Assembly: GCF_007279655.1 (NCBI RefSeq) | Contig: NZ_QKWN01000002.1 | Coordinates: 310,001 to 374,000 of the forward strand | Reading direction: 5' to 3' | Source of the DNA: Robertkochia solimangrovi | Lineage (GTDB): Bacteria > Bacteroidota > Bacteroidia > Flavobacteriales > Flavobacteriaceae | DNA length: 64,000 bases | Part shown: piece after piece, positions 36,896-48,040 of the stretch | Layout: every line of letters starts with the position of its first letter | How positions within the stretch are numbered: the first letter of the stretch is position 1 | Program-made: the position numbers and the translations under genes | The notes under the pieces: generated by a model | Database searches by the model: none | What the model saw: the letters and a program-made list of their open reading frames with translations, nothing else | What the model was told of the DNA's origin: nothing

Positions 36896-37046
36896 TAATC
36901 TAAATCAATTAATTACTTTTTGTAGTAAATATTATGATACCACTTATAACAAATCTATAAAAGCGGAGATAAGCAGTGTGTTAACATGTAGTTAAATAAG
37001 CGTTTTTAACTTTTGTCTGAATTCCTGATTATTGCGCTTTATTTGT

Positions 37047-37054
37047 TACTTTTG
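37047..37054 (+). promoter_or_regulatory. -7 box of the ABC-F gene
   Basis: TACTTTTG matches TAnnTTTG and lies 27 bases before the ATG at 37082. No TTG at the correct distance upstream is visible, so only the -7 element is supported. Confidence 0.55.
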
Positions 37055-37069
37055 CGCCAAATTACATAA

Positions 37070-38707
<1,638 letters not shown>

Positions 38708-38734
38708 TCATGGCGCACATAAATATAAAACATA

Positions 38735-38760
38735 AAAAAACCGGGTTTCCCCGGTTTTTT
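38735..38760. terminator. bidirectional terminator after the ABC-F gene
   Basis: Stem CCGGG (38741-38745) / CCCGG (38750-38754) flanked by A6 on the left and T6 on the right, so it can stop the ABC-F transcript and the convergent DUF2007 gene (which ends at 38778). Confidence 0.88.
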
Positions 38761-38777
38761 GTTTTATGATTTTTCGA

Positions 38778-39014
38778 TCAGTTTTCGATCTCCTTATCCA
38801 GTTCGTTTAATAACGGGATACTCTTTTGATATTCATCCTTATGCACATAAACTTCAACCAGATTGGCGATATTCGGACCGAAACCGGCCAGTCTTCCCGA
38901 TTCAGCCTCGTTCTTGATCACTGGATTGATATCGATATTCTTTAACTTGGTTTCAAGAAGTGAGGCATGTACCAAACTTCCTGTAAAAATCTTGATGTAA
39001 TTATCAGGTGACAT
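38778..39014 (-). CDS. DUF2007 small protein
   Basis: Protein of 78 residues with the usual DUF2007 plan: an N-terminal beta strand and helix (YIKIFTGSLVHASLLETKLKN) and a small beta domain (NLVEVYVHKDEYQKSIPLL). The family is called putative signal-transducing (PII-like ferredoxin-like fold) but its role is unknown. Preceded on its strand by the hypothetical gene at 39089, 74 bases away. Confidence 0.8.
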   Translation of the reverse strand: MSPDNYIKIFTGSLVHASLLETKLKNIDINPVIKNEAESGRLAGFGPNIANLVEVYVHKDEYQKSIPLLNELDKEIEN

Positions 39015-39088
39015 TCTTTCTTTTTTATTCGAAGATATAAATTTTATGATATGGTTTAAACGGTCATTATTTTTTTAACCAAATAATT

Positions 39089-39805
39089 TTATGCGTTAAA
39101 ATATTTACTGTTCCAGATGGCTTCATTGAAGTTTTTACCCAGGGCGAATCCGTAAAAAATTACGATAGTTGCCATCATTTTAAAAACGAAGAAGTACAAT
39201 AGCCAGAAACTGACATTTGAAGCGTCTTTTGTAAATAGGCTGACCGGTATCATTGCTGTTACCAGTAAGCTGAAGACAAGTGTGGTGATGATGATGTTGC
39301 CGAGATTCCTGAAGGGGAGTACCATCATTTTTCTAAACGGATGAAGATCGTTCCCCCATTTATGTATCAGGTAATAATAGCCGTTTCCGATAGGAGCGAA
39401 TAAAAGCGGATCATCGGCATTCTTGAGTCTGAAGGATCCTGAGGGGGCTACGATCCTGAAGCCTTGAAGTGTGGTTTGGTGTTCTTCCTCGAGTTTCTTT
39501 ATTCTTTCCAAAGCTTCATTAGGTAGATCACCTTTAAAATAGCGTGTTTCCAGAAATCTCAAACGATAATCTACACAGATCTCTTTGATGTGGTCCAGAT
39601 GATATATTCCAGAACTTTCCAACAGGTCGAAGTTAAATTTATTATGGGATGAATCGTTGCCTTCATTTAATCGGGCTGTGATCGCTTCATTCCTTGTCTG
39701 ATGGTCGTTAAGAATAGATTTTACGGCAAGTAACAGTGTGTCTTCCTGCCCCTTATTTTTCCTGTATTTCCTCAGCTTATCAGCTACATTAATCCTTTTG
39801 ATCAT
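39089..39805 (-). CDS. hypothetical membrane protein
   Basis: Not recognised. 238 residues: a charged, mostly helical N-terminal part (1-110, including ERIKKLEEEHQTTL), a short beta region (FRIVAPSGSFRLKNADDPLLFAPIGNGYYYLIHKWG, about 118-153), then two membrane segments (about 172-190, IIITTLVFSLLVTAMIPV; about 203-225, FWLLYFFVFKMMATIVIFYGFA). Soluble N-terminus presumably cytoplasmic. Possibly co-transcribed with the DUF2007 gene. The central segment is shaped like a small metabolic-enzyme or NTF2-like fold, but no motif supports a function. Confidence 0.65.
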   Translation of the reverse strand: MIKRINVADKLRKYRKNKGQEDTLLLAVKSILNDHQTRNEAITARLNEGNDSSHNKFNFDLLESSGIYHLDHIKEICVDYRLRFLETRYFKGDLPNEALERIKKLEEEHQTTLQGFRIVAPSGSFRLKNADDPLLFAPIGNGYYYLIHKWGNDLHPFRKMMVLPFRNLGNIIITTLVFSLLVTAMIPVSLFTKDASNVSFWLLYFFVFKMMATIVIFYGFALGKNFNEAIWNSKYFNA

Positions 39806-40116
39806 AATTCAGGCATTTGGTTTCTACAAGTTACTTAAAAATATAGAGCTCCCGATGAACAGGTTATGTTAAATGTTTTATGACATCTGATAGTTTTTGA
39901 AAAGCAGCAAACAGAAAACAGGTGGAGTTAAGTATTAAGAGGATGCAGAAAGCGGGTATGAATTATAAGCACTGGTTTCTTTGAAACTATTTGTATGGAT
40001 GCTGTGGGGTGCACAACAATGAGACAGAAATGATAAATAGTGTGTAAATAAATCTTTAAAATGGATTCACAGTATTTAGGGATGTTCTTTTTTAAGCGTT
40101 TTGAGCAAGAGTTTCC
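39806..40116. other. non-coding gap before pheT
   Basis: About 310 bases without a credible gene. Two very short plus-strand frames (12 codons each, near 39942 and 39994) have no supporting features. No promoter could be assigned with confidence; the minus-strand hypothetical gene must start its transcript here. Confidence 0.6.
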
Positions 40117-40151
40117 AAAAAAAAAGGATCTTCGTTTGATTCCGAAGATCC
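40117..40151 (-). terminator. terminator after pheT
   Basis: On the minus strand GGATCTTCG (40151-40143), loop, CGAAGATCC (40134-40126), then a T-run complementary to A9 at 40117-40125. It ends the pheT transcript 26 bases after its stop at 40177. Confidence 0.88.
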
Positions 40152-40176
40152 CTTTTAAGTTTAGTTGGGTAGATCG

Positions 40177-42603
40177 TTATCGCAAAGTAGCTCCGAATTG
40201 TTTTTCAAAGCTTTGCTGTAACTTATCCATTACCTTCTCGATCTGTTTGTCGGTAAGTGTTTTTGTCTCGTCGCTAAGTGTGAAACTCAACGCGTATGAT
40301 TTTTTTCCTTCCGGCAGGTTCTTTCCTTCATAAACATCAAACAGGCTAACTTCTTTTAATAAGTTGCGTTCTGTCTGCAGTGCAACCTGTCGTATTTCGC
40401 CAAAAGCTATCGATTGATCCAAAAGCAAAGCAAGATCTCTTCTTACTTCAGGGAATTTCGGAATCTCACGGAACGTTATAGCATTACCTCTGATCAGCTC
40501 AAGAACTGTTTCCCAGTTTACATCGGCATAGATCACTTCCTGTTTGATGTCAAAAGCTTTTAAAATCTTTTTATTTACCACACCAAAGTTCAGTATCTGT
40601 TTCTTGCCCAGCGAATAGGAGAGGCCTTCACTAAAGATATCGTCCTTTACAGCTTTTGAATTACAATTGATTATACCAAGTCTTTCCAGCAAAAGATCGA
40701 GCATTCCTTTCATGAGGAAGAAATCACTCTTTTCCGATTTCTGGATCCAGCTGTCTATCGAACGGTTACCTGAAACAAATAAGCTTAAGTGCTTATATTC
40801 TTCACGATTTCCGTTGAAATTATGATAGGTTTTTCCGAATTCAAATAATTTCAGATCTGAATTCTTACGGTTGATGTTATAGCTCAATGCCTCAAGTCCG
40901 CTAAATAACATCGATTGTCTCAAGGCAGAGAGTTCATTGCTCAACGGATTGAGCATCGTCACATTGTATTCTTCTTTGAGACCTTCAGTCAGGTTTACAT
41001 ATTTTGGAGAGCTCAGGGAATTAGCCATGATTTCATAGAATCCCTGTGCTGCCAATAAGTTACCAGTGACATTCTGGATTTTATGATCATCGAAACGAGA
41101 GGTAGTTGCGATGGAAGCATTGATCTTAGTGCTGAATTCAATATTGTTATAACCAAACACTCTCAGGATTTCCTCGATCACATCCACTTCACGTTGTACA
41201 TCAACTCTGTACGATGGAATGGTTAAACCAAGTCCGGATTCTGTTACATTGTTGATCTTGATGTCAAGAGAGCTCAGGATTCGCTTGATGATGTCTGTCG
41301 GCAGATTTTGTCCGATTAGAGAATTGATCTTATCGAAGGTTAGGAAAACCTGAAAATCTTCGAACTTCACCGGGTAAAAATCTTCAACTTCACTTGAGAT
41401 GGTACCACCTGCGATCTCTTTTATAAGCTGAGCTGCTCTTAATAAAGCATATTTTGTCTTGTCGATATCGATGCCTCGTTCAAATCTGAAGGAAGCATCG
41501 GTACTTAATCCATGTCTCTTGGCAGTCTTACGAACTGATACCGGATTGAAATATGCACTTTCCAGAAAAACACTGGTAGTGGTTTCTGTAACGCCGGAAC
41601 TGATCCCACCAAAAACCCCGGCAATACATAAGGGTTTCTCAGCGTCACATATCATAAGATCATCTTCATGCAGTTCACGTTCAACTTCATCGAGAGTAGT
41701 GAATTTTGTACCTGCGGGTAAAGTTTTTACTTCGATCTTATTTCCGGTTATCCGGGTTGCATCGAATGCATGCAGCGGTTGTCCCAGTTCATGAAGTACA
41801 TAGTTGGTGATATCAACCACATTGTTCTTGGGAGTAAGTCCGATAGCTTTTAATTTGTTCTTGATCCAATCCGGAGAAGGCGCAACTTTTACACCTGAGA
41901 TTGTCACTCCGCAGTATCTCGGACAAAGTTCTTTATCTTTAACGTCTACATCGATTCGTAACGTGCGGTTATCAACATGAAAGCTGCTTACCGAAGGAGT
42001 GATGAGTTCTGTATGAATACCTTGTTGAATCATACCTGCACGCAGGTCTCTGGCTACTCCAAAATGACTCATAGCATCCGCTCTGTTCGGAGTGAGTCCG
42101 ATTTCAAAGATGTGATCACTCTCAACTTTGAAGATCTCAGCGCAAGGTGTTCCGGGAATAAGGTCTTCTGCCAGCACCATGATTCCGGCATGGCTTTTCC
42201 CCAGTCCGAGTTCATCCTCTGCACAGATCATTCCATGGGATTCCTCCCCGCGAATTTTACCCTTCTTGATCTTCCATGGCTCACCCTTATCATCATAAAG
42301 TACGGTGCCGATGGTCGCTACGGGAACATTCTGTCCTGCATCCACATTCGGAGCTCCACACACGATCTGAACGATAGTGTCATCACCTATATCAACTTTT
42401 GTCAATTTAAGTTTGTCGGCATTAGGATGTTTTACACATTCAATTACATGACCTACTACAACTCCCTGAAGACCACCTTTTACCGATTCAAAGGATTCAA
42501 TACCTTCAACTTCGAGTCCGAGGTCTGTTAACAGCGCACCTGTTTTTTCAGGTTCCCAATCAAGTTTTACGAATTGCTTAAGCCAGTTGTATGAAATTTT
42601 CAT
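40177..42603 (-). CDS. pheT: phenylalanine--tRNA ligase beta subunit
   Basis: Beta chain of the alpha2-beta2 PheRS that charges tRNA-Phe, 808 residues (normal length). Order: N-terminal tRNA-binding domain (EMAP-like, about 40-150; VVVGHVIECVKHPNADKLKLTKVD), B3/4 editing domain (around 210-390), B5 domain (about 400-475), catalytic-like core, and C-terminal ferredoxin-fold anticodon-binding domain ending LQQSFEKQFGATLR. The alpha-subunit gene pheS is not in the window. A TATCTTTG -7 box lies at 42630-42623, 20 bases before the start. Confidence 0.96.
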   Translation of the reverse strand: MKISYNWLKQFVKLDWEPEKTGALLTDLGLEVEGIESFESVKGGLQGVVVGHVIECVKHPNADKLKLTKVDIGDDTIVQIVCGAPNVDAGQNVPVATIGTVLYDDKGEPWKIKKGKIRGEESHGMICAEDELGLGKSHAGIMVLAEDLIPGTPCAEIFKVESDHIFEIGLTPNRADAMSHFGVARDLRAGMIQQGIHTELITPSVSSFHVDNRTLRIDVDVKDKELCPRYCGVTISGVKVAPSPDWIKNKLKAIGLTPKNNVVDITNYVLHELGQPLHAFDATRITGNKIEVKTLPAGTKFTTLDEVERELHEDDLMICDAEKPLCIAGVFGGISSGVTETTTSVFLESAYFNPVSVRKTAKRHGLSTDASFRFERGIDIDKTKYALLRAAQLIKEIAGGTISSEVEDFYPVKFEDFQVFLTFDKINSLIGQNLPTDIIKRILSSLDIKINNVTESGLGLTIPSYRVDVQREVDVIEEILRVFGYNNIEFSTKINASIATTSRFDDHKIQNVTGNLLAAQGFYEIMANSLSSPKYVNLTEGLKEEYNVTMLNPLSNELSALRQSMLFSGLEALSYNINRKNSDLKLFEFGKTYHNFNGNREEYKHLSLFVSGNRSIDSWIQKSEKSDFFLMKGMLDLLLERLGIINCNSKAVKDDIFSEGLSYSLGKKQILNFGVVNKKILKAFDIKQEVIYADVNWETVLELIRGNAITFREIPKFPEVRRDLALLLDQSIAFGEIRQVALQTERNLLKEVSLFDVYEGKNLPEGKKSYALSFTLSDETKTLTDKQIEKVMDKLQQSFEKQFGATLR

Positions 42604-42622
42604 GCTGATAATTATTGAAGCG

Positions 42623-42630
42623 CAAAGATA
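42623..42630 (-). promoter_or_regulatory. -7 box of pheT
   Basis: TATCTTTG on the minus strand, 20 bases before the ATG at 42603. A matching TTG is not visible at the usual distance. Confidence 0.5.
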
Positions 42631-42763
42631 ATAATCCCTTAGTTAAAAGGAAGTGGTGAAGGCATTCTTTATAGGATAATCTTTAAAAAAATCGCATTCC
42701 GGTCACTCGTTAATGAATATGGGCTACTCAGGTAAATCTACAGATAACTTTATGAGTGAAATT

Positions 42764-44869
42764 CTAAGAGATATAATTCCAGATATTCTTATGTTTTACC
42801 AGTTGGTGATAGGTGAATAACAGCCGTTTGTTCTTTTCCAGTTTAAGTCCGGGATCCTCTTTTAAAACTTGCATGGCATAGTAACGTGCAGTTTTCAGGA
42901 TCTCATTATCTTTAACGATATCCGCTATTTTTAGCGCGAGTACACCACTTTGCTGTGTTCCCATAAGATCGCCAGGGCCCCTGAGTTTTAAATCGGTTTC
43001 AGCGATCTCAAATCCGTCATTGGTTCGGACCATGGTTTCCAGTCGTGTTTTGCTGTCTTCTGATAATTTGTGTCCGGTCATCAGGATGCAAAAGCTTTGT
43101 TCCGCACCTCTACCAACACGCCCTCTAAGCTGATGAAGTTGAGATAATCCGAATCGCTCTGCACTTTCTATGATCATAACCGAGGCATTGGGTACGTTCA
43201 CACCTACTTCGATAACAGTCGTGGCAACCATGATTTGGGTTTCACCTTTAACGAAACGGTCCATCTCATAATCTTTGTCGGCGGCCTTCATCTGCCCGTG
43301 AACGATAGAGATCTGGTAATCCGGCTTAGGGAATTCGCGCTCTATACTGGCATAGCCATCCATCAGATCCTTATAATCGAGCTTTTCGGATTCCTGGATT
43401 AAAGGGTATACGACATAGATTTGACGACCTTTACCGATCTCATCACGTATGAACCGGAAGATCTTTAATCGGTTGGAATCGAATCGATGTACGGTTTTAA
43501 TAGCTTTTCGCCCCGGTGGCAATTCATCGATTACAGAAATATCGAGATCTCCATAAAGACTCATGGCGAGTGTTCTGGGAATGGGAGTTGCGGTCATGAC
43601 CAGAATGTGCGGAGGAATACTGTTTTTATGCCATAATTTTGAACGTTGCTCTACTCCGAATCGGTGTTGCTCATCAATAATGGCAAGTCCGAGATTTTGA
43701 AACTTTACTTTATCTTCAAGTACTGCATGGGTGCCGATTAGAATGTGAAGTTCTCCATTCTGTAGCATTTCATGGATCTCCTTACGATCCTGTGTGTTGG
43801 AAGAACCGGTAAGCAGCCTGATGTTTAAGTCCATGGGACTGAGCAATTCCTGAATTCCATTAAAATGCTGTTGTGCCAGAATCTCGGTAGGGGCAACTAA
43901 ACAGGCCTGAAAACCGTTATCGATCGCCAGCAACATACTTAGTAAAGCGACTATGGTTTTACCGGATCCTACATCACCTTGCAACAATCGATTCATTTGA
44001 GCGTGGCTTCCCATATCCTGACGAATTTCCCTGATAACTCTTTTCTGAGCACTGGTAAGGTCGAAGGGAAGGTGATTTGAAAAAAAAGTATTAAAACAGG
44101 TTCCTACCTGATCGAAGACAAATCCTTTGATCTTATTTTTTCTGGAAATGTTCTTGGTGATCAGTTGTAACTGTATGTAGAATAGTTCTTCGAACTTCAG
44201 CCGGTATTGTGCTTTGGCAAGGAGTTCGTTATTCTTTGGGAAATGAATGTTTATAAGCGCCTGATGTTTAGAAATCAGTTTGAGTTCATCCAGTATCGTG
44301 TCGGGAAGTGTTTCATAGAAATACCGATGCGTCTCCGAAAATAACTGAATCATTATTTTATTGATAACCTTGTTCGTTATTCCTTTATTCACCAGTTTTT
44401 CTGTGGAAGGATATACCGGTTGCATCCCGGGTTTTATGCGCTGTTCGTGTTCTGAGAGCAGCTCGAGATCGGGATGCGGCATACTGAAACCATTGAACCA
44501 GTTGACTCTCCCAAAAATAACATAAGGCTGATTGATCTTAAGAGATTCCCTGATCCATTTATGGCCGCGGAACCAGACCAGTTCCATGCTGCCTGTTTCA
44601 TCGGAAAAAGTGGCTACCAGTCTTTTTCCGCGCTTTTGTTCAACAGTCTTCAGGTGCGTGATCTTTCCGATTACCTGAACATCAGCACTGCTTTGGTTTA
44701 ATTGATTTATCTTATAGTAGGAGGTGCGGTCAAGATATCGGTTAGGAAAGAAGTTCACCAGATCCTGATAGGTATGTATACCGAGTTCCTTTCTTAAAAG
44801 ATCGGCCCGGTTCGGACCTACCCCTTTAAGGTAATCTATTGGAGTCTGCAGTATATTCGTGTTCACCAT
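42764..44869 (-). CDS. recG: ATP-dependent DNA helicase RecG
   Basis: Replication-fork reversal and branch-migration helicase, 701 residues. N-terminal wedge/OB domain (about 1-190; LKGVGPNRADLLRKELG, then the OB fold with VIGKITHLKTVEQKRGKRLVATFSDETG), helicase core with Walker A LQGDVGSGKTIVALLS, motif II AIIDEQHRFGVEQR, motif III MTATPIPRT, and motifs V-VI (MVATTVIEVGVNVPNA, HQLRGRVGRG) plus the TRG region near ETDLKLRGPGDLMG. Complete. Transcribed toward pheT, 160 bases from it. Confidence 0.96.
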   Translation of the reverse strand: MVNTNILQTPIDYLKGVGPNRADLLRKELGIHTYQDLVNFFPNRYLDRTSYYKINQLNQSSADVQVIGKITHLKTVEQKRGKRLVATFSDETGSMELVWFRGHKWIRESLKINQPYVIFGRVNWFNGFSMPHPDLELLSEHEQRIKPGMQPVYPSTEKLVNKGITNKVINKIMIQLFSETHRYFYETLPDTILDELKLISKHQALINIHFPKNNELLAKAQYRLKFEELFYIQLQLITKNISRKNKIKGFVFDQVGTCFNTFFSNHLPFDLTSAQKRVIREIRQDMGSHAQMNRLLQGDVGSGKTIVALLSMLLAIDNGFQACLVAPTEILAQQHFNGIQELLSPMDLNIRLLTGSSNTQDRKEIHEMLQNGELHILIGTHAVLEDKVKFQNLGLAIIDEQHRFGVEQRSKLWHKNSIPPHILVMTATPIPRTLAMSLYGDLDISVIDELPPGRKAIKTVHRFDSNRLKIFRFIRDEIGKGRQIYVVYPLIQESEKLDYKDLMDGYASIEREFPKPDYQISIVHGQMKAADKDYEMDRFVKGETQIMVATTVIEVGVNVPNASVMIIESAERFGLSQLHQLRGRVGRGAEQSFCILMTGHKLSEDSKTRLETMVRTNDGFEIAETDLKLRGPGDLMGTQQSGVLALKIADIVKDNEILKTARYYAMQVLKEDPGLKLEKNKRLLFTYHQLVKHKNIWNYIS

Positions 44870-44985
44870 GACACGAATATATTAATTTAGTCAAAATCCG
44901 TCATGATTTTATAAACGCATCCTTCTAAAAGTTCGATACGGTTCACATAAAAAGATTACCTTGTTCTCAAAATGTTCGTGTTACA

Positions 44986-47130
44986 ATGAAATGGATCTCC
45001 ATACTTTTACTGTTTATTAACCTTCAATTAGTTCATGCTGAAAATGAACCTGTAGTTGACTTTATTACAGGGGATATCACGATTGATATCGATCCGGATT
45101 CACAGCGAATTGAAGGAGTAGTGGACTATTCATTTATAGTTTCTAGAGACACCTCAAGTATCTCTATATCAGTTAGAAATATAGATATAAGTGAAGTGTT
45201 ACTTCATAATGAATCCATAAATTTTGAAGTAGAAGAGAATGCTTTAATATTAAAGCATAACTTTAATAAAGGGAGGTATAATTCACTGGTTATTAAATAT
45301 AAAGCTAATTTAAAAAAAGCGGTATACTTTATTGGCTGGCAAAATGAGGGTCACATATATGACGCTGAAACAAAGCATGTTAGAGGTGGCAGGCAGGTAT
45401 GGACACAAGGGCAGGGGAAATATTCTTCCAATTGGGTTCCCAGCTTCGATGATATGACAGAGAAGGTGGTTTTTGATCTTACCATTGGATTTAAAAACGG
45501 GTATCAGGTGATCGCCAATGGTGTATTGATGGAGAAAGAAATTAAGGGCGATAAAACTTACTGGCATTTTAATATGAAGGAGCCAATGAGTAGCTATCTG
45601 TTGGCTTTTGCCATCGGAGATTACAGGGAATACCGAGAAAAGTATTCGCAAACAATGGATCTGAAATTCTATTATTATCCGGAAGACAGTCTGAAAGTGG
45701 AACCCACTTTTCGGTATAGTAAAAGGATTCTTGAGCTTATCGAGAAAGAAACCGGATATCCTTTTCCCTGGCAGGAATACAAGCAGGTTCCGGTTAAAGA
45801 TTTCCTTTATGCCGGTATGGAGAATACCTCGGTCACCTTATTTTCTGATAGCTTCGTTACCGACAGTATCGGCTTTATTGACAAGAATTATGTGAATGTA
45901 AATGCCCATGAACTCGCACATCAATGGTTTGGAGATTTGGTTACCGAAGTTTCGGGAACCCATCATTGGCTGCATGAAGGTTTTGCAACCTTTTATGCAT
46001 TACTGGCTGAGCGCGATATTTTTGGTGAAGATTATTATTATTGGAAGCTTTTTCAAAGCAGAAAACAATTGCTTGGTCTGTCTCAGGATGATAAAGGGGA
46101 ACGACTTCTTGACCCTCATGCGGGTAGTCTGACCTTTTATGAAAAAGGAGCCTGGGCACTACATATTTTACGGGAAATGACCGGCCATAGTAAGTTTAGG
46201 GAGATCGTTTCGAAGTATTTAAAGAAGCATGCTTATAAAAATGTCACCACCGATGATTTCCTCGAAGTTGTAGCGGCAGGATCAGAGGTCGATATTTCGT
46301 CTTTCAGAAAGACCTGGCTTGAAAATGAAGCGTTTCCGGAAGCAATATCGTTGAATTCCCTTAAGAAGAATCCATTCATAAATACTTATCTGGAACTGGA
46401 TGAACTGGGAGGCGATGCAAAAGTATCTTTCGCCAGGTTTTCCGAGATTCTCAGCGGTGATGGCTACTTCCCCCTAAAACAACTTGCGGTAGCGAAGGGG
46501 GTTTTACTGGAAGAGCCTTATCGAAGTCAGATCATTGAGCAGGCGCTTACTTCTTCAGATTTAAAGGTTCGACAGGCATTGGCAACCTATTTGATTGATA
46601 TTCCGGATTCCTTTCAGTTGAAATACCTGGAACTTCTTGATGATAAAAGCTATGTGACCATTGAGAATGCTTTATATCGAAGCTGGATAACGATGCCTGA
46701 CAAACGACTAAGAGCACTTAAAAAAACAGAATCGGTATATGGTTTCAGTGATTTGAACGTACGTACACTATGGCTGACGCTCGCTTTACTCACTCCGGGA
46801 ATCACCGATTCGGACAAGCGGGAATATTATAAGGAATTAACGACATACACTGCTCCGAATTATCATTTTGAAATTCGTGAACACGCCTTCAGGTATTTGT
46901 TGGAGATAAAGGGGTTTAACGAAGAAAGCTTATCCAATTTAATAGAGGGTTGTATGCACCATACCTGGCAGTTCTCGAGATTTTCGAGATCGGTGCTGGA
47001 TCAATTGCTTGCAGATGTTGAAATACGGAAATTATTGAGAAATCTAACGGAAACACTGGACGCTTCTGAAAAGGATTTCCTGACTGCCAGATTAGCCGAA
47101 ACCGAAAAATCTACCTTGAAAACCCAATAA
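44986..47130 (+). CDS. M1-family aminopeptidase, secreted
   Basis: Zinc metallopeptidase of 714 residues with a signal peptide (SILLLFINLQLVHA, about 1-18) and so periplasmic or surface-located. The N-terminal beta-saddle domain (about 25-210) precedes the thermolysin-like domain: substrate-binding GMENTS (about 272-277), HELAH (H308, E309, H312) and E331 as third zinc ligand, exactly 18 residues on as required. A long C-terminal helical HEAT-like domain (about 460-710) follows. It removes N-terminal amino acids from peptides and probably serves peptide nutrition. It is followed by two patatin genes with short gaps. Confidence 0.94.
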   Translation: MKWISILLLFINLQLVHAENEPVVDFITGDITIDIDPDSQRIEGVVDYSFIVSRDTSSISISVRNIDISEVLLHNESINFEVEENALILKHNFNKGRYNSLVIKYKANLKKAVYFIGWQNEGHIYDAETKHVRGGRQVWTQGQGKYSSNWVPSFDDMTEKVVFDLTIGFKNGYQVIANGVLMEKEIKGDKTYWHFNMKEPMSSYLLAFAIGDYREYREKYSQTMDLKFYYYPEDSLKVEPTFRYSKRILELIEKETGYPFPWQEYKQVPVKDFLYAGMENTSVTLFSDSFVTDSIGFIDKNYVNVNAHELAHQWFGDLVTEVSGTHHWLHEGFATFYALLAERDIFGEDYYYWKLFQSRKQLLGLSQDDKGERLLDPHAGSLTFYEKGAWALHILREMTGHSKFREIVSKYLKKHAYKNVTTDDFLEVVAAGSEVDISSFRKTWLENEAFPEAISLNSLKKNPFINTYLELDELGGDAKVSFARFSEILSGDGYFPLKQLAVAKGVLLEEPYRSQIIEQALTSSDLKVRQALATYLIDIPDSFQLKYLELLDDKSYVTIENALYRSWITMPDKRLRALKKTESVYGFSDLNVRTLWLTLALLTPGITDSDKREYYKELTTYTAPNYHFEIREHAFRYLLEIKGFNEESLSNLIEGCMHHTWQFSRFSRSVLDQLLADVEIRKLLRNLTETLDASEKDFLTARLAETEKSTLKTQ

Positions 47131-47139
47131 TTCACTACT

Positions 47140-48039
47140 ATGAAAGCACTTGTAATTTCCGGTGGAGGAAGCAAGGGTGCCTTTGCCGGAGGGGTTACCC
47201 AATACCTTATGGAAGAACTTAAACGAGACTACCAGTTATTCGTCGGAACCTCTACAGGTAGTTTACTGGTGAATCACCTGGCGCTGGGGAAGATAGATAA
47301 GATAAGGGAGGTCTATACTTCAGTTACCAATGAAGATATTTTCAGCAGATGTCCGTTCCTGATTCGTCAGAAGTATGGAATGCAACAGATCGCGATCGAT
47401 CACCTTAATGTGATCCGTAATTTCTTGTCAGGCAGCAAAACTTTCGGAGAGAGTCATAACCTGCTCGACCTGATCAAAAGAACGCTGACCCGGGAAGAGT
47501 TTCTGGAACTAAGGGAAAGCGCTGTAGATGTGCTAGTGACCGTTTCTAACCTGTCGTTAAATCAGGTAGAATATAAACTCTTGCGAGAGTTTGATTATGA
47601 GGAATTCTGTGAATGGATCTGGATATCCTGTAATTACACACCATTTATGTCGTTGGTGAGGAAAAATGGTTGTGAATATGCCGATGGCGGACTCGGATGT
47701 ATGGTTCCGATTGAGGAAGCAGTCAAAAGGGGAGCGACTGAAGTAGATGTCGTGATTTTACAAACCGAGGTGACGCAATTTAATAGATTGCCTTCAAAGA
47801 ATGCCTTTTCACTGTTGACGAACATGTTTGCTTTTATGCTAGACAGGCTTGAAAATCAGAATATAAGGATAGGCAAATATGCGGCTAACCATAGTGATGC
47901 CTTGATAAATTTCTATTATACACCAACGGTTCTAACCACCAATTCATTAATTTTTAATAAAGAAAAGATGACAAAGTGGTGGGAAAGTGGATATGAATTT
48001 GCTAAATTTAAAAGTCAGGAAACAAGTCAACTTGAATAA
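47140..48039 (+). CDS. patatin-like phospholipase (tandem copy 1)
   Basis: Serine lipid acyl hydrolase of 299 residues. Oxyanion glycine motif SGGGSKGAFAGG (7-18), nucleophile S38 in GTSTG, and catalytic D182 in ADGGLG. No signal peptide, so cytoplasmic. Likely substrate is a phospholipid or lysophospholipid. Starts 9 bases after the M1 aminopeptidase stop, so it may be read from the same message. A paralogous copy begins 2 bases after its stop. Confidence 0.9.
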   Translation: MKALVISGGGSKGAFAGGVTQYLMEELKRDYQLFVGTSTGSLLVNHLALGKIDKIREVYTSVTNEDIFSRCPFLIRQKYGMQQIAIDHLNVIRNFLSGSKTFGESHNLLDLIKRTLTREEFLELRESAVDVLVTVSNLSLNQVEYKLLREFDYEEFCEWIWISCNYTPFMSLVRKNGCEYADGGLGCMVPIEEAVKRGATEVDVVILQTEVTQFNRLPSKNAFSLLTNMFAFMLDRLENQNIRIGKYAANHSDALINFYYTPTVLTTNSLIFNKEKMTKWWESGYEFAKFKSQETSQLE

Positions 48040-48040
48040 A

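Noticed and set aside
40061-40333. 90-codon plus-strand frame across the pheT terminator
   Set aside because: Overlaps the pheT terminator and the pheT coding region in antisense; no support.
47987-48040. Upstream start for the second patatin gene
   Set aside because: It overlaps the first patatin gene and adds residues absent in the paralogue; the ATG at 48041 matches the first copy exactly.
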